In this document: in pieces, positions 29,129 through 37,894 of the stretch | How positions within the stretch are numbered: the first letter of the stretch is position 1 | Layout of the letters: each line of letters begins with the position of its first letter | Assembly: GCF_030547075.1 (NCBI RefSeq) | Contig: NZ_JAUOQH010000004.1 | Span: 248,001 to 312,000 of the forward strand | DNA: 64,000 bases | Origin: Alteromonas sp. 1_MG-2023 | Lineage (GTDB): Bacteria; Pseudomonadota; Gammaproteobacteria; Enterobacterales; Alteromonadaceae | Direction of reading: 5' to 3' | The notes under the pieces: model-generated | Told to the model about the DNA's origin: nothing | What the model saw: only the letters and a program-made list of their open reading frames with translations | Database searches by the model: none | Program-made: the position numbers and the translations under genes

Positions 29129-29866
29129 TTGGTAGATTCTTTTGGGATTCTTATTCTAGCTGCGTTTATTGCAGGTGTAGTTCGTGGGTATGCTGGCTTT
29201 GGTTTTGCAGCTATTGCCATTATTGGTTTTAACCTAGTACTCGCACCTCAACAAAGCATACCTATCGTTTTAGGCTTAGATGTGATTTGTAGCTTGAGTT
29301 TACTTTCACAAGCGCTGCGTCAAGCCGATTTTCACACCTTTAAAATACTGATTGTTGGCGCGCTTTTGGGTATTCCAATAGGGCTTGGCTTATTGGTATT
29401 GATACCAGGTGAGGTAATGAAGTTACTGATCTGTACAATTATTTTGGCATTTTCAATACTGCTTTTCGCCAACGTAACCGTGAAAAATACTAACAATAAT
29501 ATAGTGAAATCAGCGTTTGGAGTTTCAAGTGGCATAGGCACTGCTGCAGCTTCGGTAGGAGGCCCTATGATTGTGTGCTACATGCTATCAAGCCGGCTAT
29601 CTCCTAGTCAGCAAAGAGCCACTATGATCCTTTTCTTCGTAGTTAGCGAGACGTTAGCATTAGGCGCTATTGCTAGTAGTGGATTACTCGAGTTATCGAT
29701 GCTGAAAACCTTATTAGTGGTGCTTTTACCGACCCTTATCGCAGTAAGAATTGGGCAATGGTTCTTTAATAAGAAGCCGCCGAAATCATTGAAGCACTTT
29801 GCACTCCCCATCATGCTTTTAGTGGCCCTACTAGGCTTAAGTGCCTCGTTAAAAGCAATTTTTTAA
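29129..29866 (+). CDS. TauE/SafE-family membrane permease
   Basis: A 245-residue protein with about eight hydrophobic helices, family TauE/SafE (DUF81). FIAGVVRGYAGFGFAAIAIIGFNLVLAP and the second-half repeat GVSSGIGTAAASVGGPMIVCYML are the duplicated family motif. Members export sulfite or sulfonates or move other small anions. The TTG start follows an AAGG about ten bases upstream. The aminotransferase gene starts 57 bases downstream with no terminator, so they form one operon. A sulfur anion is plausible given the TauR-like operators but is not shown. Confidence 0.88.
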   Translation: MVDSFGILILAAFIAGVVRGYAGFGFAAIAIIGFNLVLAPQQSIPIVLGLDVICSLSLLSQALRQADFHTFKILIVGALLGIPIGLGLLVLIPGEVMKLLICTIILAFSILLFANVTVKNTNNNIVKSAFGVSSGIGTAAASVGGPMIVCYMLSSRLSPSQQRATMILFFVVSETLALGAIASSGLLELSMLKTLLVVLLPTLIAVRIGQWFFNKKPPKSLKHFALPIMLLVALLGLSASLKAIF

Positions 29867-29923
29867 AAAATGGTTTTCCTGTTTGGAGCCTCAATACATG
29901 TTAGCCTATTTTAAGGAAATATT

Positions 29924-31090
29924 ATGAACGATACTTCTCATCCCGCTTTAATTGGTGCGTTAACGACTACAGCACCGAAAACCTACAATTTTAGCCCAGG
30001 CCCAACATCATTACCTCAATCAGTTGAGGAGCGCATTGCTCAGAGTTTCCAAACAGGGAAGTTGACATCGTTAGCACTGTCGCATCGTTCACCTGAATTT
30101 GTAAAAATTTTATCGACCACAAAAGCCAAAATACGCGACGTAATGTCAGTGCCAGATAATTACGAGATACTATTTACTCATGGTGGTGGTCACGGGCAAT
30201 TTGCTGCAGTACCCCTAAATTTGTGCACTTCTAGCGATGATGTTGCAACTTATGTGATAAACGGTACTTGGTCTGAACGAGGGCGAGATGAAGCTAAACG
30301 GTATTGCACTGTAAATACCATAGATGCCAAAGGCGAAAATGGGCAATACACGACTTTTCCCGCACTTGATGAGGCAAACATCGATAGCAGAAGTAAGTTT
30401 ATTTACCTATGTTCCAATGAGACAGTAAATGGCATAGAACTTTACCGCTTACCTAACCTTCCTGAATCTCTTCGACATATTCCGCTGGTGGTCGATGCCA
30501 GCTCAGATTTCAGTACGAAACCGATTGATTGGGAAGGAGCTAATGTAGGTATTTTGTTTGCGTGTGCATCGAAAAACATAGGCCACCCTGGCGCAACTGT
30601 TACTATTGTGCGGAAAGATCTGATGGGGCAAGCAAGCCCACTCTGTCCTGGTGTTTTTCACTACAAAACCAATGCTCAGTCAGATAATTTGTGGAATACC
30701 CCAGCTACCTTCAATATTGAAGTAATTGGCTGGGTAATGGATTGGTTAATCGAACAGGGAGGGGTTGAAGCTTGTGAACAGCGCTCAAAAGCCAAAGCGC
30801 AATGCCTTTACGATATAATCGATAGCGTGCCAGAGGTTTATCAAACACCAGTGGAGCCTAAATCGCTGCGAAGTAGAATGAATGTTCCTTTTAGTGTGAT
30901 GAACGGGGATCAAAAAAAGACAGACAGCTTTTTAATTGAAGCCTGGGAAGCAGGTATTGTTGGCTTAAGAACGCTTACACCGTTTGGTGTTGGTGAGTAT
31001 TTAAGAGCTAGCTTATACAACGGTGTTTCACTTGCGCAAGCAAACGTGTTGGCTTCATTTATGAAAGATTTTGCTGCCCGGCAGAAATAA
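29924..31090 (+). CDS. SerC-like class V aminotransferase with altered phosphate site
   Basis: A 388-residue PLP enzyme resembling phosphoserine aminotransferase over its length (NFSPGPTSLP, LFTHGGGHGQFAAVPLN, CSNETVNGIEL). Lys217 in ACASKNIGHPG should hold PLP. The His54-Arg55 pair of LSHRSPEF and the carboxylate arginine (Arg361 in LRASLYN) match E. coli SerC His41-Arg42 and Arg335. The second pair, His328-Arg329 in the E. coli GHRVVGG loop, is replaced by TLTPFGVGEY, so half of the side-chain phosphate pocket is lost. It sits with TauE, not with gyrA or aroA. Transamination of a non-phosphorylated acidic amino acid is inferred. Confidence 0.85.
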   Translation: MNDTSHPALIGALTTTAPKTYNFSPGPTSLPQSVEERIAQSFQTGKLTSLALSHRSPEFVKILSTTKAKIRDVMSVPDNYEILFTHGGGHGQFAAVPLNLCTSSDDVATYVINGTWSERGRDEAKRYCTVNTIDAKGENGQYTTFPALDEANIDSRSKFIYLCSNETVNGIELYRLPNLPESLRHIPLVVDASSDFSTKPIDWEGANVGILFACASKNIGHPGATVTIVRKDLMGQASPLCPGVFHYKTNAQSDNLWNTPATFNIEVIGWVMDWLIEQGGVEACEQRSKAKAQCLYDIIDSVPEVYQTPVEPKSLRSRMNVPFSVMNGDQKKTDSFLIEAWEAGIVGLRTLTPFGVGEYLRASLYNGVSLAQANVLASFMKDFAARQK

Positions 31091-31118
31091 AGACAGACGT
31101 ACCTTATAACATTAATCA

Positions 31119-31144
31119 AAAAGCCTGCTTCAGCAGGTTTTTTT
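31119..31144 (+). terminator. Rho-independent terminator after the SerC-like gene
   Basis: AAAAGCCTGC, loop TTCA, GCAGGTTTT with one G-T pair, followed by a T-run. Confidence 0.88.
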
Positions 31145-31310
31145 CGTTACAACTGGAGGGTAATCACCCTTATGCTTAAGGTTATCTTTAAGGACAACTA
31201 TGCTCACCGGACTGTGCATATCTTCAACGCCCTCTCAACATGAAAAATTGACTTTCACGCTTCTGAAAAGCTTATTAGTAATTTAATATGTCAGACCATA
31301 AAATCAGGGT

Positions 31311-32561
31311 CTAAGATGGAATATATTTCTCAATCAACCTATCAAATGAGCTTTTTTGCAGGGGCTTAATAATGTAACCCTTAGCCCCTTTTTGCATCGC
31401 TTTAGTCACCGTAGCTTTATGCTTATCTCCTGATAGCATGATAATAGGCGTGTCGGCATTTAGGCTTTGCTGTGAGGACGCTTGGCCTACAATGTAAATG
31501 CCATTGCTGTCAGGTAGGTTTACATCCATCAACACAAGATCGTATTTTTTCGTGGTTAACGAGGCGTAGGCTTGCCTGCCAGTGGTTACCGTGTCGCAAT
31601 GCATCTTGTATTTGCTAATCAATCTTTTGGTGAGCTGAAGACTAATAATGTCATCTTCCACGACTAAAATGGAAGGTATCTCGTTGTTTTTTTCTAGTAC
31701 CTTTTCAGGGTCGATATCTTGATTATATAGTCGGTTAAACACGTAGTCTTTATCTGTCTCTTTTGCCGGTGGGGTGGCTTCAGTACTAGAGCCTGCTGTG
31801 TCTTTTTGCTCGCCGGCGTCTGGCGTTAAACCTGCTGTTTTTAGGTCGAGCGTTTTTTCTAATAAACTAATAGCGCGTGCTTGTAGTTTAATAAGTTCAG
31901 GGCGAATTTGGTCTGATTTTATTTTAGATAAAGTTTCTTGTAACTTTACAATATCAAGGTCGACGGCTTGTTCCATTTCTACCCGCGTTACGGCTCTTTC
32001 TAATGCACTTTCAATTTCGACAATGGAATTTTCAAACTCAGATTTTAGTTGGTTTTTGTATTCTAGTCCGTGTTTCAACGCGTGCTTTATTTTGTCATCG
32101 AAGTGATCAATTTTGCGAAAGTAAGTCTGCTGAGCAAGCATCTCTTTGTCTTGAACATAAACACCTAATTCGCTAAACAAATGTTCGCAAATTAGAATGA
32201 TACGATGCAATTCATAAACAGGTCTCGCAATCATATAGTCATCGATAATCCCCGCTGCATGGGCTTCATAAGCCTCTTTCTCGAACTGACGAGGAATAAG
32301 GCTCACGATTTTATGGCTACACAAATGGTATGACTTTAACGCTTCAAGGGTGCGATAGTAAGTAAATAGGCTTTTTTCTAACGATTCACCGGTAAACAAA
32401 AGCACTTTGGGCTTAGCATCAATCAGCAGTTTGCATAAATCTTTCATCGCATAGCAAGCCACGTAATCATCAAAGTGCGTGTTTATGATTTCCAGCACAA
32501 TTTCGTCACTTTGCGGCTCGGTGATATAGAGAACAATTTGAGCTTCACTGGCGTGCATCAT
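31311..32561 (-). CDS. Response regulator with an N-terminal pseudo-receiver and C-terminal receiver
   Basis: A 416-residue protein with no DNA-binding or enzymatic output domain. The C-terminal 120 residues are a classical receiver: ILVVEDDIISLQLTKRL, phosphoacceptor Asp in YDLVLMDVNLPDSNG, Thr/Ser in IIMLSGD and Lys in YIIKPLQ. The N-terminal 130 residues have the same alternating pattern (IVLYITEP, PKVLLFTGESLE, DDYMIARPV) but lack the Asp. A charged helical linker of about 110 residues, probably coiled coil, joins them. Its start overlaps the 3' end of the kinase gene by 17 bases, so it is the kinase's partner. Confidence 0.85.
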   Translation of the reverse strand: MMHASEAQIVLYITEPQSDEIVLEIINTHFDDYVACYAMKDLCKLLIDAKPKVLLFTGESLEKSLFTYYRTLEALKSYHLCSHKIVSLIPRQFEKEAYEAHAAGIIDDYMIARPVYELHRIILICEHLFSELGVYVQDKEMLAQQTYFRKIDHFDDKIKHALKHGLEYKNQLKSEFENSIVEIESALERAVTRVEMEQAVDLDIVKLQETLSKIKSDQIRPELIKLQARAISLLEKTLDLKTAGLTPDAGEQKDTAGSSTEATPPAKETDKDYVFNRLYNQDIDPEKVLEKNNEIPSILVVEDDIISLQLTKRLISKYKMHCDTVTTGRQAYASLTTKKYDLVLMDVNLPDSNGIYIVGQASSQQSLNADTPIIMLSGDKHKATVTKAMQKGAKGYIIKPLQKSSFDRLIEKYIPS

Positions 32562-35238
32562 GATTTTCCAAATACTGACTTAAATGGGTGATAAGGTCTT
32601 CTATCGCGGTTTTCATTTCTTCCCAATATTTCAACATAAGCTCATCTGGAGCTGTGTGCCTTCCTGTGGTTTCTACTATTTCGCATAAGTGACTTAAATG
32701 ATATGCCCCCACTATTCTTGCGCTACTTTTCAATCTATGTGCAAGTTTAGACAGGCTTTCCCAGTCACTGGCATCAACTAAGTCGCGCATTTGTGAATAG
32801 TCTCGTTTTAAATTACTCTCAAATGAGCATAAATACTCATATTCTTCTTTCGGACTAATCTCTCCAACCATCTCGATTAATGCTGAAATATCAAAAATAC
32901 CGGCGGGATCAATATTGGTGTTTACTTGGCTACTGTCATCAAAAAAATCACCTTCGAAGGTGTAAGTGTCTTCTTGAGGTATTGCTTCCGTAGCCGCCAA
33001 AGGTTCTTGTGAAAAATCCTGTTGAACTATAGGCTCGAGCTCGTTGTTTGTTCGAGTAATTAAATCCGACAATGTTTGCAACGTTAACGGCTTCATTAAG
33101 ATACGATCTACGCCTACCTCGCGGCAATGTGCTTGGCACTGTTTTGAATTATCGGCGGTAAGAATAAACATGGTGGCTGGTGATCTTTGTTCGGTTTCCT
33201 CTAGGTCTCGCAAAATACCGATAAGCTCGCCGCCTGTAATTACGGGCATTTGATAATCGCTGATCACTAAATTAAAAGGTTGTTGTTCAAAGAAAATAAC
33301 GGCTTCTTCTGCCGACATAGCAAAGCTTGCCTTAACCCCTAAGGCATCAAATTGTTTTTTAAGCACATAGATATTGTCTTCATTATCTTCTACAACCAAA
33401 ATTCGTAGTCTGCTGGAAATATTTCGAGGCTGCACAGGCTGCCCGCTTGATGACGTTGCAGCGGTAGAAGGTAAAGTTAAAGCATGTAGTTCGAGCAACT
33501 TTAATGGGACCAAGTGAATTTGCTTTGTATCTGAAGGGACAGCCTTATTTATATTATCAACAATAAGGGCTGTTTGGTCTTCAGGTAAGTTAGATAGCGC
33601 GGCATGAAATGACATTTCAGATTCAACCAATCCAGACTCAAGTGCTCTTATTTCATCCAATAAATAGAGGTGTTTAGGTGCAGCCGATTTAGGCATATCA
33701 TCGATAAACCGAGCGTTAAAGCCGAGTCGTTTTGCGTACAACTCAAGATCGTTAAAGAAAACAGGGTTATTGGTTTCAAAAGTATATCCCTTCAAGCTAG
33801 GGGATAAGCGTTCTACTTCTGATTCTGAGCAGGCTTTTAAGGGAAGTTGCACTACAAAAGTAGAGCCGGTTCCTAGCTCACTCTCCACGTAAATACCCCC
33901 GCCCATTAACTGCACTACCTTTTGGCATATACTCAAACCTAAACCTGTACCACCAAAGTTTTTATGAATATCGTCGTTTGCCTGGGTGAAACGGTCAAAA
34001 ATAGTGTGAACTTTAGTGCTTTCTATACCAATGCCGTTATCGATAACATTAAAATTAATGTAATCGGTTAATTCATCCTTCAGCACCTCTATACGAAGTG
34101 TGGCATTTAGTTTTTGATTAAATTTGAGTCCATTACTGACTAAGTTAGTAAGTACTTGCGTAAGGCGCAGTTCATCAACGTTAACGACACTGGGTATGAT
34201 AGGGTCGACATACAAAGTAAGCTCAATATGTTGTTGCTTAGCTTGCCCATAAAAGGTACTTATCAAATCTTCACACAATATTCTTAAATTAATGTCGGTT
34301 GGTGAGAGTTGGACCATATTGGCATCAAACTTAGTAAAGTCTAGTACGTCATTGATAAGGTTTAGCAAAGCGGTTGAGCTTTTCGACACCCGACGTAATA
34401 GCTCATTTCCTTTGAGCGCTTCTTGATGCTCGCATAAATCTAGTAAACCAATAATGCCGTTTAACGGTGTACGCACTTCGTGGCTCATTGCGGCCATAAA
34501 GTTACTTTTAGCATTGCTTAATACATTGGCCTCGTTAAATGCACTTTCAAGCTGCTCATTCAGACCTTTTATTTGTGATTCATTAATAATTAAGCCAACC
34601 CTGCCACCGGTAAAGGTGAGGTTGTCTCGGTATTCATAATACTGTCCGTCAGGGGAGGTGAAGGATAATGAGAGCTCTTGTTTACTGTTGAACTTTCGTC
34701 TTAAAAAGCGATAGGTTATTGTCCGTAACCGGACATCGTCTTGTGAAAAGTAAAGGCTAAAGTCTTTAAGAATGCTATCTAACGGTACGTCGTTTAAGCT
34801 TCTATTCGCACCGAAAGGAAAAATACGTTGGAATTGTTCGTTTACTAGGTCTATCTTGCCGTCACTACAAATAATGGCGGCGTCGGGTATTTTATCGATA
34901 GCCGTGACTAAATTGTAGTATCGCTTAGCGAGCGCAGAAGGCTTGGAATTCGCTATTTTAACCAGCGTCCGTCCATGCTCCATTGGCATGGCGGTGAAAA
35001 GCTTTTCTTCACCTTCCATTACGCAAAATGCCAGTTCCTGCTCACCATTTAGTAAAGGAAGTATTGTGTCCAATATAATAGGTAAGTTTGACGACAAAAC
35101 CTCGTTTGCAGTTAACTTATTATTGGCCGCCAAAATGTCCAAATTGTTATTAACAACCAGAACTGGGTGATAAAACAAATTAATCAGGTTTTGCGTCTTT
35201 ATCAGATCTTTATTAATTCCATTATCTTTTATAGTCAT
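32545..35238 (-). CDS. Hybrid sensor histidine kinase (PAS-like, HisKA, HATPase, receiver, Hpt)
   Basis: A roughly 897-residue cytosolic phosphorelay protein. PAS-like sensing segments fill the first 220 residues. The phosphorylated His is in FMAAMSHEVRTPLNGIIG near residue 253, with LVSNGLKFN (N box), DNGIGI (G1) and GGTGLGLSI (G2) after it. A receiver follows (ILVVEDNEDN, LVISDYQMP, LMKPLT), and a C-terminal Hpt domain has LAHRLKSSARIVGA. No signal peptide or membrane helix is seen. The ATG used matches an internal Met; a TTG 69 bases upstream is also open, and neither has a good ribosome-binding site. Confidence 0.9.
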   Translation of the reverse strand: MTIKDNGINKDLIKTQNLINLFYHPVLVVNNNLDILAANNKLTANEVLSSNLPIILDTILPLLNGEQELAFCVMEGEEKLFTAMPMEHGRTLVKIANSKPSALAKRYYNLVTAIDKIPDAAIICSDGKIDLVNEQFQRIFPFGANRSLNDVPLDSILKDFSLYFSQDDVRLRTITYRFLRRKFNSKQELSLSFTSPDGQYYEYRDNLTFTGGRVGLIINESQIKGLNEQLESAFNEANVLSNAKSNFMAAMSHEVRTPLNGIIGLLDLCEHQEALKGNELLRRVSKSSTALLNLINDVLDFTKFDANMVQLSPTDINLRILCEDLISTFYGQAKQQHIELTLYVDPIIPSVVNVDELRLTQVLTNLVSNGLKFNQKLNATLRIEVLKDELTDYINFNVIDNGIGIESTKVHTIFDRFTQANDDIHKNFGGTGLGLSICQKVVQLMGGGIYVESELGTGSTFVVQLPLKACSESEVERLSPSLKGYTFETNNPVFFNDLELYAKRLGFNARFIDDMPKSAAPKHLYLLDEIRALESGLVESEMSFHAALSNLPEDQTALIVDNINKAVPSDTKQIHLVPLKLLELHALTLPSTAATSSSGQPVQPRNISSRLRILVVEDNEDNIYVLKKQFDALGVKASFAMSAEEAVIFFEQQPFNLVISDYQMPVITGGELIGILRDLEETEQRSPATMFILTADNSKQCQAHCREVGVDRILMKPLTLQTLSDLITRTNNELEPIVQQDFSQEPLAATEAIPQEDTYTFEGDFFDDSSQVNTNIDPAGIFDISALIEMVGEISPKEEYEYLCSFESNLKRDYSQMRDLVDASDWESLSKLAHRLKSSARIVGAYHLSHLCEIVETTGRHTAPDELMLKYWEEMKTAIEDLITHLSQYLENHDARQ

Positions 35239-35444
35239 GAAAAGGTGGTCTACTATTGAAAGAGCATAAAGTTGATTTTTAAAAGGAGTTTGTTTTGTTG
35301 ATAGCAATTTTTAATGTAGATGACTATAGGCATAATTGCGAAGGGAAGCGTTAGGAAACATAGTATTCTAAGTTTTAGATTACGGTTTAGAGCTGAAGTC
35401 CGAAGCCCTTAAGCCCGAAGCCCTGAAAAGTAATGGAGTAGCAG

Positions 35445-36677
35445 ATGGTGAAGGATGTGTTGACTGCAAGGCAACTTGTGTTTAACGAAAACCATGAAGT
35501 ATATGCCTGTGAATTCCTATGTTTAGATACAGGAAGTGGCCATGCAGAGTCTCCCGCTCACAATAACCCATTGTTGGGTGTTATGACCACTGAGGTTCTG
35601 ACCAAGGTATGTAACAGTGTTGAAGAAGGCGGGCGACATTTAAATGTGCCAATGTTCATTAACGTTGATCAGAACTTTTTGAGTGAAACCGACAGTATTA
35701 CCCCGATAAAACCAAACATCATTTTAGAGATACTTGCATCGGTAGAGCCCACCGAGGCTAATTTAAAACGTATTCAGCAATTAAGGCGTTTAGGCTTTGA
35801 ATTTGCTTTGAGTGAATATGCGTTAGACCCAACCAAAACGCCTTTTTTCAAATACCTTAAAATTATTAAAGTCGATGTGGTCAAACTGACCGAGAAGCAA
35901 CTTGAAAAAAGCATTCCAATTCTAAAAAAGTCGAACTGTTTACTATTAGCTGAAAAAGTTACATCGCAAGCCCTGTACGAGCAGTGTAAAGCGTTGGGGT
36001 TTGATTTGTTTCAAGGGGATTATCTTGAATACCCCTCTCTTTTAGAAAGTAAGAAAGCCAGTGCAGAGCAGCAAAGTAGCCTGCAGTTAGTATCTGAGTT
36101 TAGTAAAGGCGATATTGAAGTTGATAAAGTAGCCGAAATTATCTCTTGTGATCCTGTTTTAACGACGAAAATTTTACATCTAATAAATTGTCCGCTTTAT
36201 CAACTTGTTCGTGATGTAAATAGTGTGCGGGAAGCCGTGGTGATATTGGGCTTAGACGTAGTGAAACAATGGGCTATTGTTATGTCGTTAATGTCTGTTT
36301 CGACAAGCCCTAACGAGTTGTTTCGAACCCTACTAACAAGGGCGAAAACCTTAGAGCTTATTGCACATCATAAACAAAAAGAGCAAGTGCAGGTTCTTGC
36401 ATTGGAATGTTTTTTGGTGGGCTTATTGTCGGGTGTAGATGCCATTTTTGAAGTTAAGATAGACACCCTTGTTGGCAACATGAAAATAGAGACTCATTTA
36501 AAACAAGCGCTGCTCACGCACGACAATGAATTAGGTACATTACTGAATAATGTCATCGGAATAGAAAGGTTCGATAGCCAAACATTTGAACGTTTATCTA
36601 ACCAAGAAATCTGCCTGATAGGTCGATGCCAACAAGATGCAGCGTTATGGGCCGATAAGGTAATGGCCAACCTATAA
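35445..36677 (+). CDS. HDOD-domain protein with a degenerate EAL domain
   Basis: A 410-residue signalling protein of the YuxH-like EAL-HDOD type. The first 200 residues follow an EAL fold, but the EAL signature reads YACEFLC and the metal-binding acids are not recognisable (FALSEYALDP, IIKVDVVKL), so cyclic-di-GMP hydrolysis is unlikely. Residues 205-400 are an HDOD domain (VDKVAEIISCDPVLTTKILHLIN, VREAVVILGLDVVKQWAIVMSLMS) that lacks HD metal ligands. It is divergent from the kinase operon and may act in the same pathway. CCGAAGCCCT occurs twice just upstream, near 35400-35422. Confidence 0.85.
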   Translation: MVKDVLTARQLVFNENHEVYACEFLCLDTGSGHAESPAHNNPLLGVMTTEVLTKVCNSVEEGGRHLNVPMFINVDQNFLSETDSITPIKPNIILEILASVEPTEANLKRIQQLRRLGFEFALSEYALDPTKTPFFKYLKIIKVDVVKLTEKQLEKSIPILKKSNCLLLAEKVTSQALYEQCKALGFDLFQGDYLEYPSLLESKKASAEQQSSLQLVSEFSKGDIEVDKVAEIISCDPVLTTKILHLINCPLYQLVRDVNSVREAVVILGLDVVKQWAIVMSLMSVSTSPNELFRTLLTRAKTLELIAHHKQKEQVQVLALECFLVGLLSGVDAIFEVKIDTLVGNMKIETHLKQALLTHDNELGTLLNNVIGIERFDSQTFERLSNQEICLIGRCQQDAALWADKVMANL

Positions 36678-36828
36678 GCCGAATTTTAACTCTTTGTTGT
36701 ACATACTTACGATGAGCGCGGTGATGAGTGTTTATATCGGTAATTGCATGTATATAGCTAATTGATGCTTGTATAGTGTCAAGTGAGGCTTATGATTAGT
36801 TGCTTCGCTTATTGCATTTGGAGCTCTC

Positions 36829-37764
36829 ATGTTTACCGGATTGTGTGCCTTTCCCCTTACACCTTTTCATGATGAAAAAGTCGATTATCGTGCTTTCGAT
36901 AAACTTATTGGCAACGTGGTACAAGCTAAGGTTGAATCAATCTGTGCCATGGGCTCAACGGGCCTTTATCCATACTTAAACAGAGATGAACTTACACAGG
37001 TTACTGAAGCGACCGTGGGTTCAGCAGATGGCATACCGGTAATGGTAGGAATTGGTGCTCTGCGTACCTACGACGTATTGAAAAATGCAGATGCGGCACA
37101 GCAAGCTGGGGCAAGTGCCTTGTTACTCGCGCCGGTATCTTATCACCCACTACATGAAGCTGAAGTGTTCGGGCTATACGAAAAAGTTACGGCTGAAATC
37201 TCAGTGCCTTTATGTATTTACGAGAACCCTGGGGTGACTCAATTTAGTTTCAGCGATGGGTTATATAGCCAAGTTACCCAACTTCCTAATGTAGGGGCGA
37301 TCAAAATTCCAGGTATGCCTTTTGCCAATTCAAATTCTGCTTCTGGCACCAGCACCGAAAGTAAACCCAGTGCAAGCGGCGCTGCCCGCCTTGCTACATT
37401 ACGTAAGCTCGTGCCAGAGCATGTAGCCATTGGAGTAAGTGGTGATAAGTTTGGCGCATTGGGAATGCATGCCGGTTGCGACCTGTGGCTGTCTGTCCTT
37501 GGTGGGTTATTTCCAAATACCGTAAAAGCAATGATTACCGCAAGTAAAGCATCCTCACCGCAAGAAGCTATAGCGCAGTCTGAACGCTTAGCGCCATTGT
37601 GGGAGTTGTTCGCCCGCAACAAAGGCGGAATGCGAGTTATGGCTACCGCGGCTGCAATAATAGGGCTTACAGAGGCCAATTGTTTACCCCATCCGCTACA
37701 GCCATTGCAGAGCGACGATAGACAAATATTGGAAACCCTTTTGAAGCAATTATCACTGGGTTAA
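36829..37764 (+). CDS. DapA-family (dihydrodipicolinate synthase/N-acetylneuraminate lyase) aldolase
   Basis: A 311-residue class I aldolase of the DapA superfamily. GLCAFPLTPFHDEKVDY starts the barrel, GSTGLYPYL corresponds to the pyruvate-binding GTTGE motif with changes, Tyr in LCIYENPG and the Schiff-base Lys in VGAIKIPG are in place. A Ser/Gly/Ala-rich insert of about 20 residues (near positions 166-185) follows the lysine, unusual for the family. It is probably a sugar-acid or hydroxy-amino-acid aldolase rather than lysine-pathway DapA. The next gene, an MFS transporter, may carry its substrate. Confidence 0.82.
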   Translation: MFTGLCAFPLTPFHDEKVDYRAFDKLIGNVVQAKVESICAMGSTGLYPYLNRDELTQVTEATVGSADGIPVMVGIGALRTYDVLKNADAAQQAGASALLLAPVSYHPLHEAEVFGLYEKVTAEISVPLCIYENPGVTQFSFSDGLYSQVTQLPNVGAIKIPGMPFANSNSASGTSTESKPSASGAARLATLRKLVPEHVAIGVSGDKFGALGMHAGCDLWLSVLGGLFPNTVKAMITASKASSPQEAIAQSERLAPLWELFARNKGGMRVMATAAAIIGLTEANCLPHPLQPLQSDDRQILETLLKQLSLG

Positions 37765-37771
37765 GCAGCAC

Positions 37772-37894
37772 GTGAATTATTTAACACTTTTTGCCCGTGT
37801 AGATGCTAATTCTGATCTTATTGCGAGTGCGAGTGCGAGTGCGAACGCCAATGCCCACTTAAACGTCAACATGAGTGCTAGTGTAAATGGATAA
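37772..37894 (+). CDS. Possible 40-residue low-complexity ORF
   Basis: A GTG-started frame between the aldolase and MFS genes. It encodes a peptide whose second half is Ala/Ser/Asn alternation (IASASASANANAHLN) from a GCGAGT hexanucleotide repeat, and its stop overlaps the MFS start by eight bases, like other junctions here. There is no good ribosome-binding site and no recognisable family. It may simply be a slippage-derived spacer. Confidence 0.2.
   Translation: MNYLTLFARVDANSDLIASASASANANAHLNVNMSASVNG

Noticed and set aside
29924-31090. Canonical serC of serine biosynthesis
   Set aside because: It is not next to gyrA or aroA, has TauE and MocR neighbours, and lacks the second His-Arg phosphate pair.
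35239-35307. Upstream TTG start for the hybrid kinase
   Set aside because: No ribosome-binding site and the extra 23 residues add no recognisable domain; kept only as an alternative.
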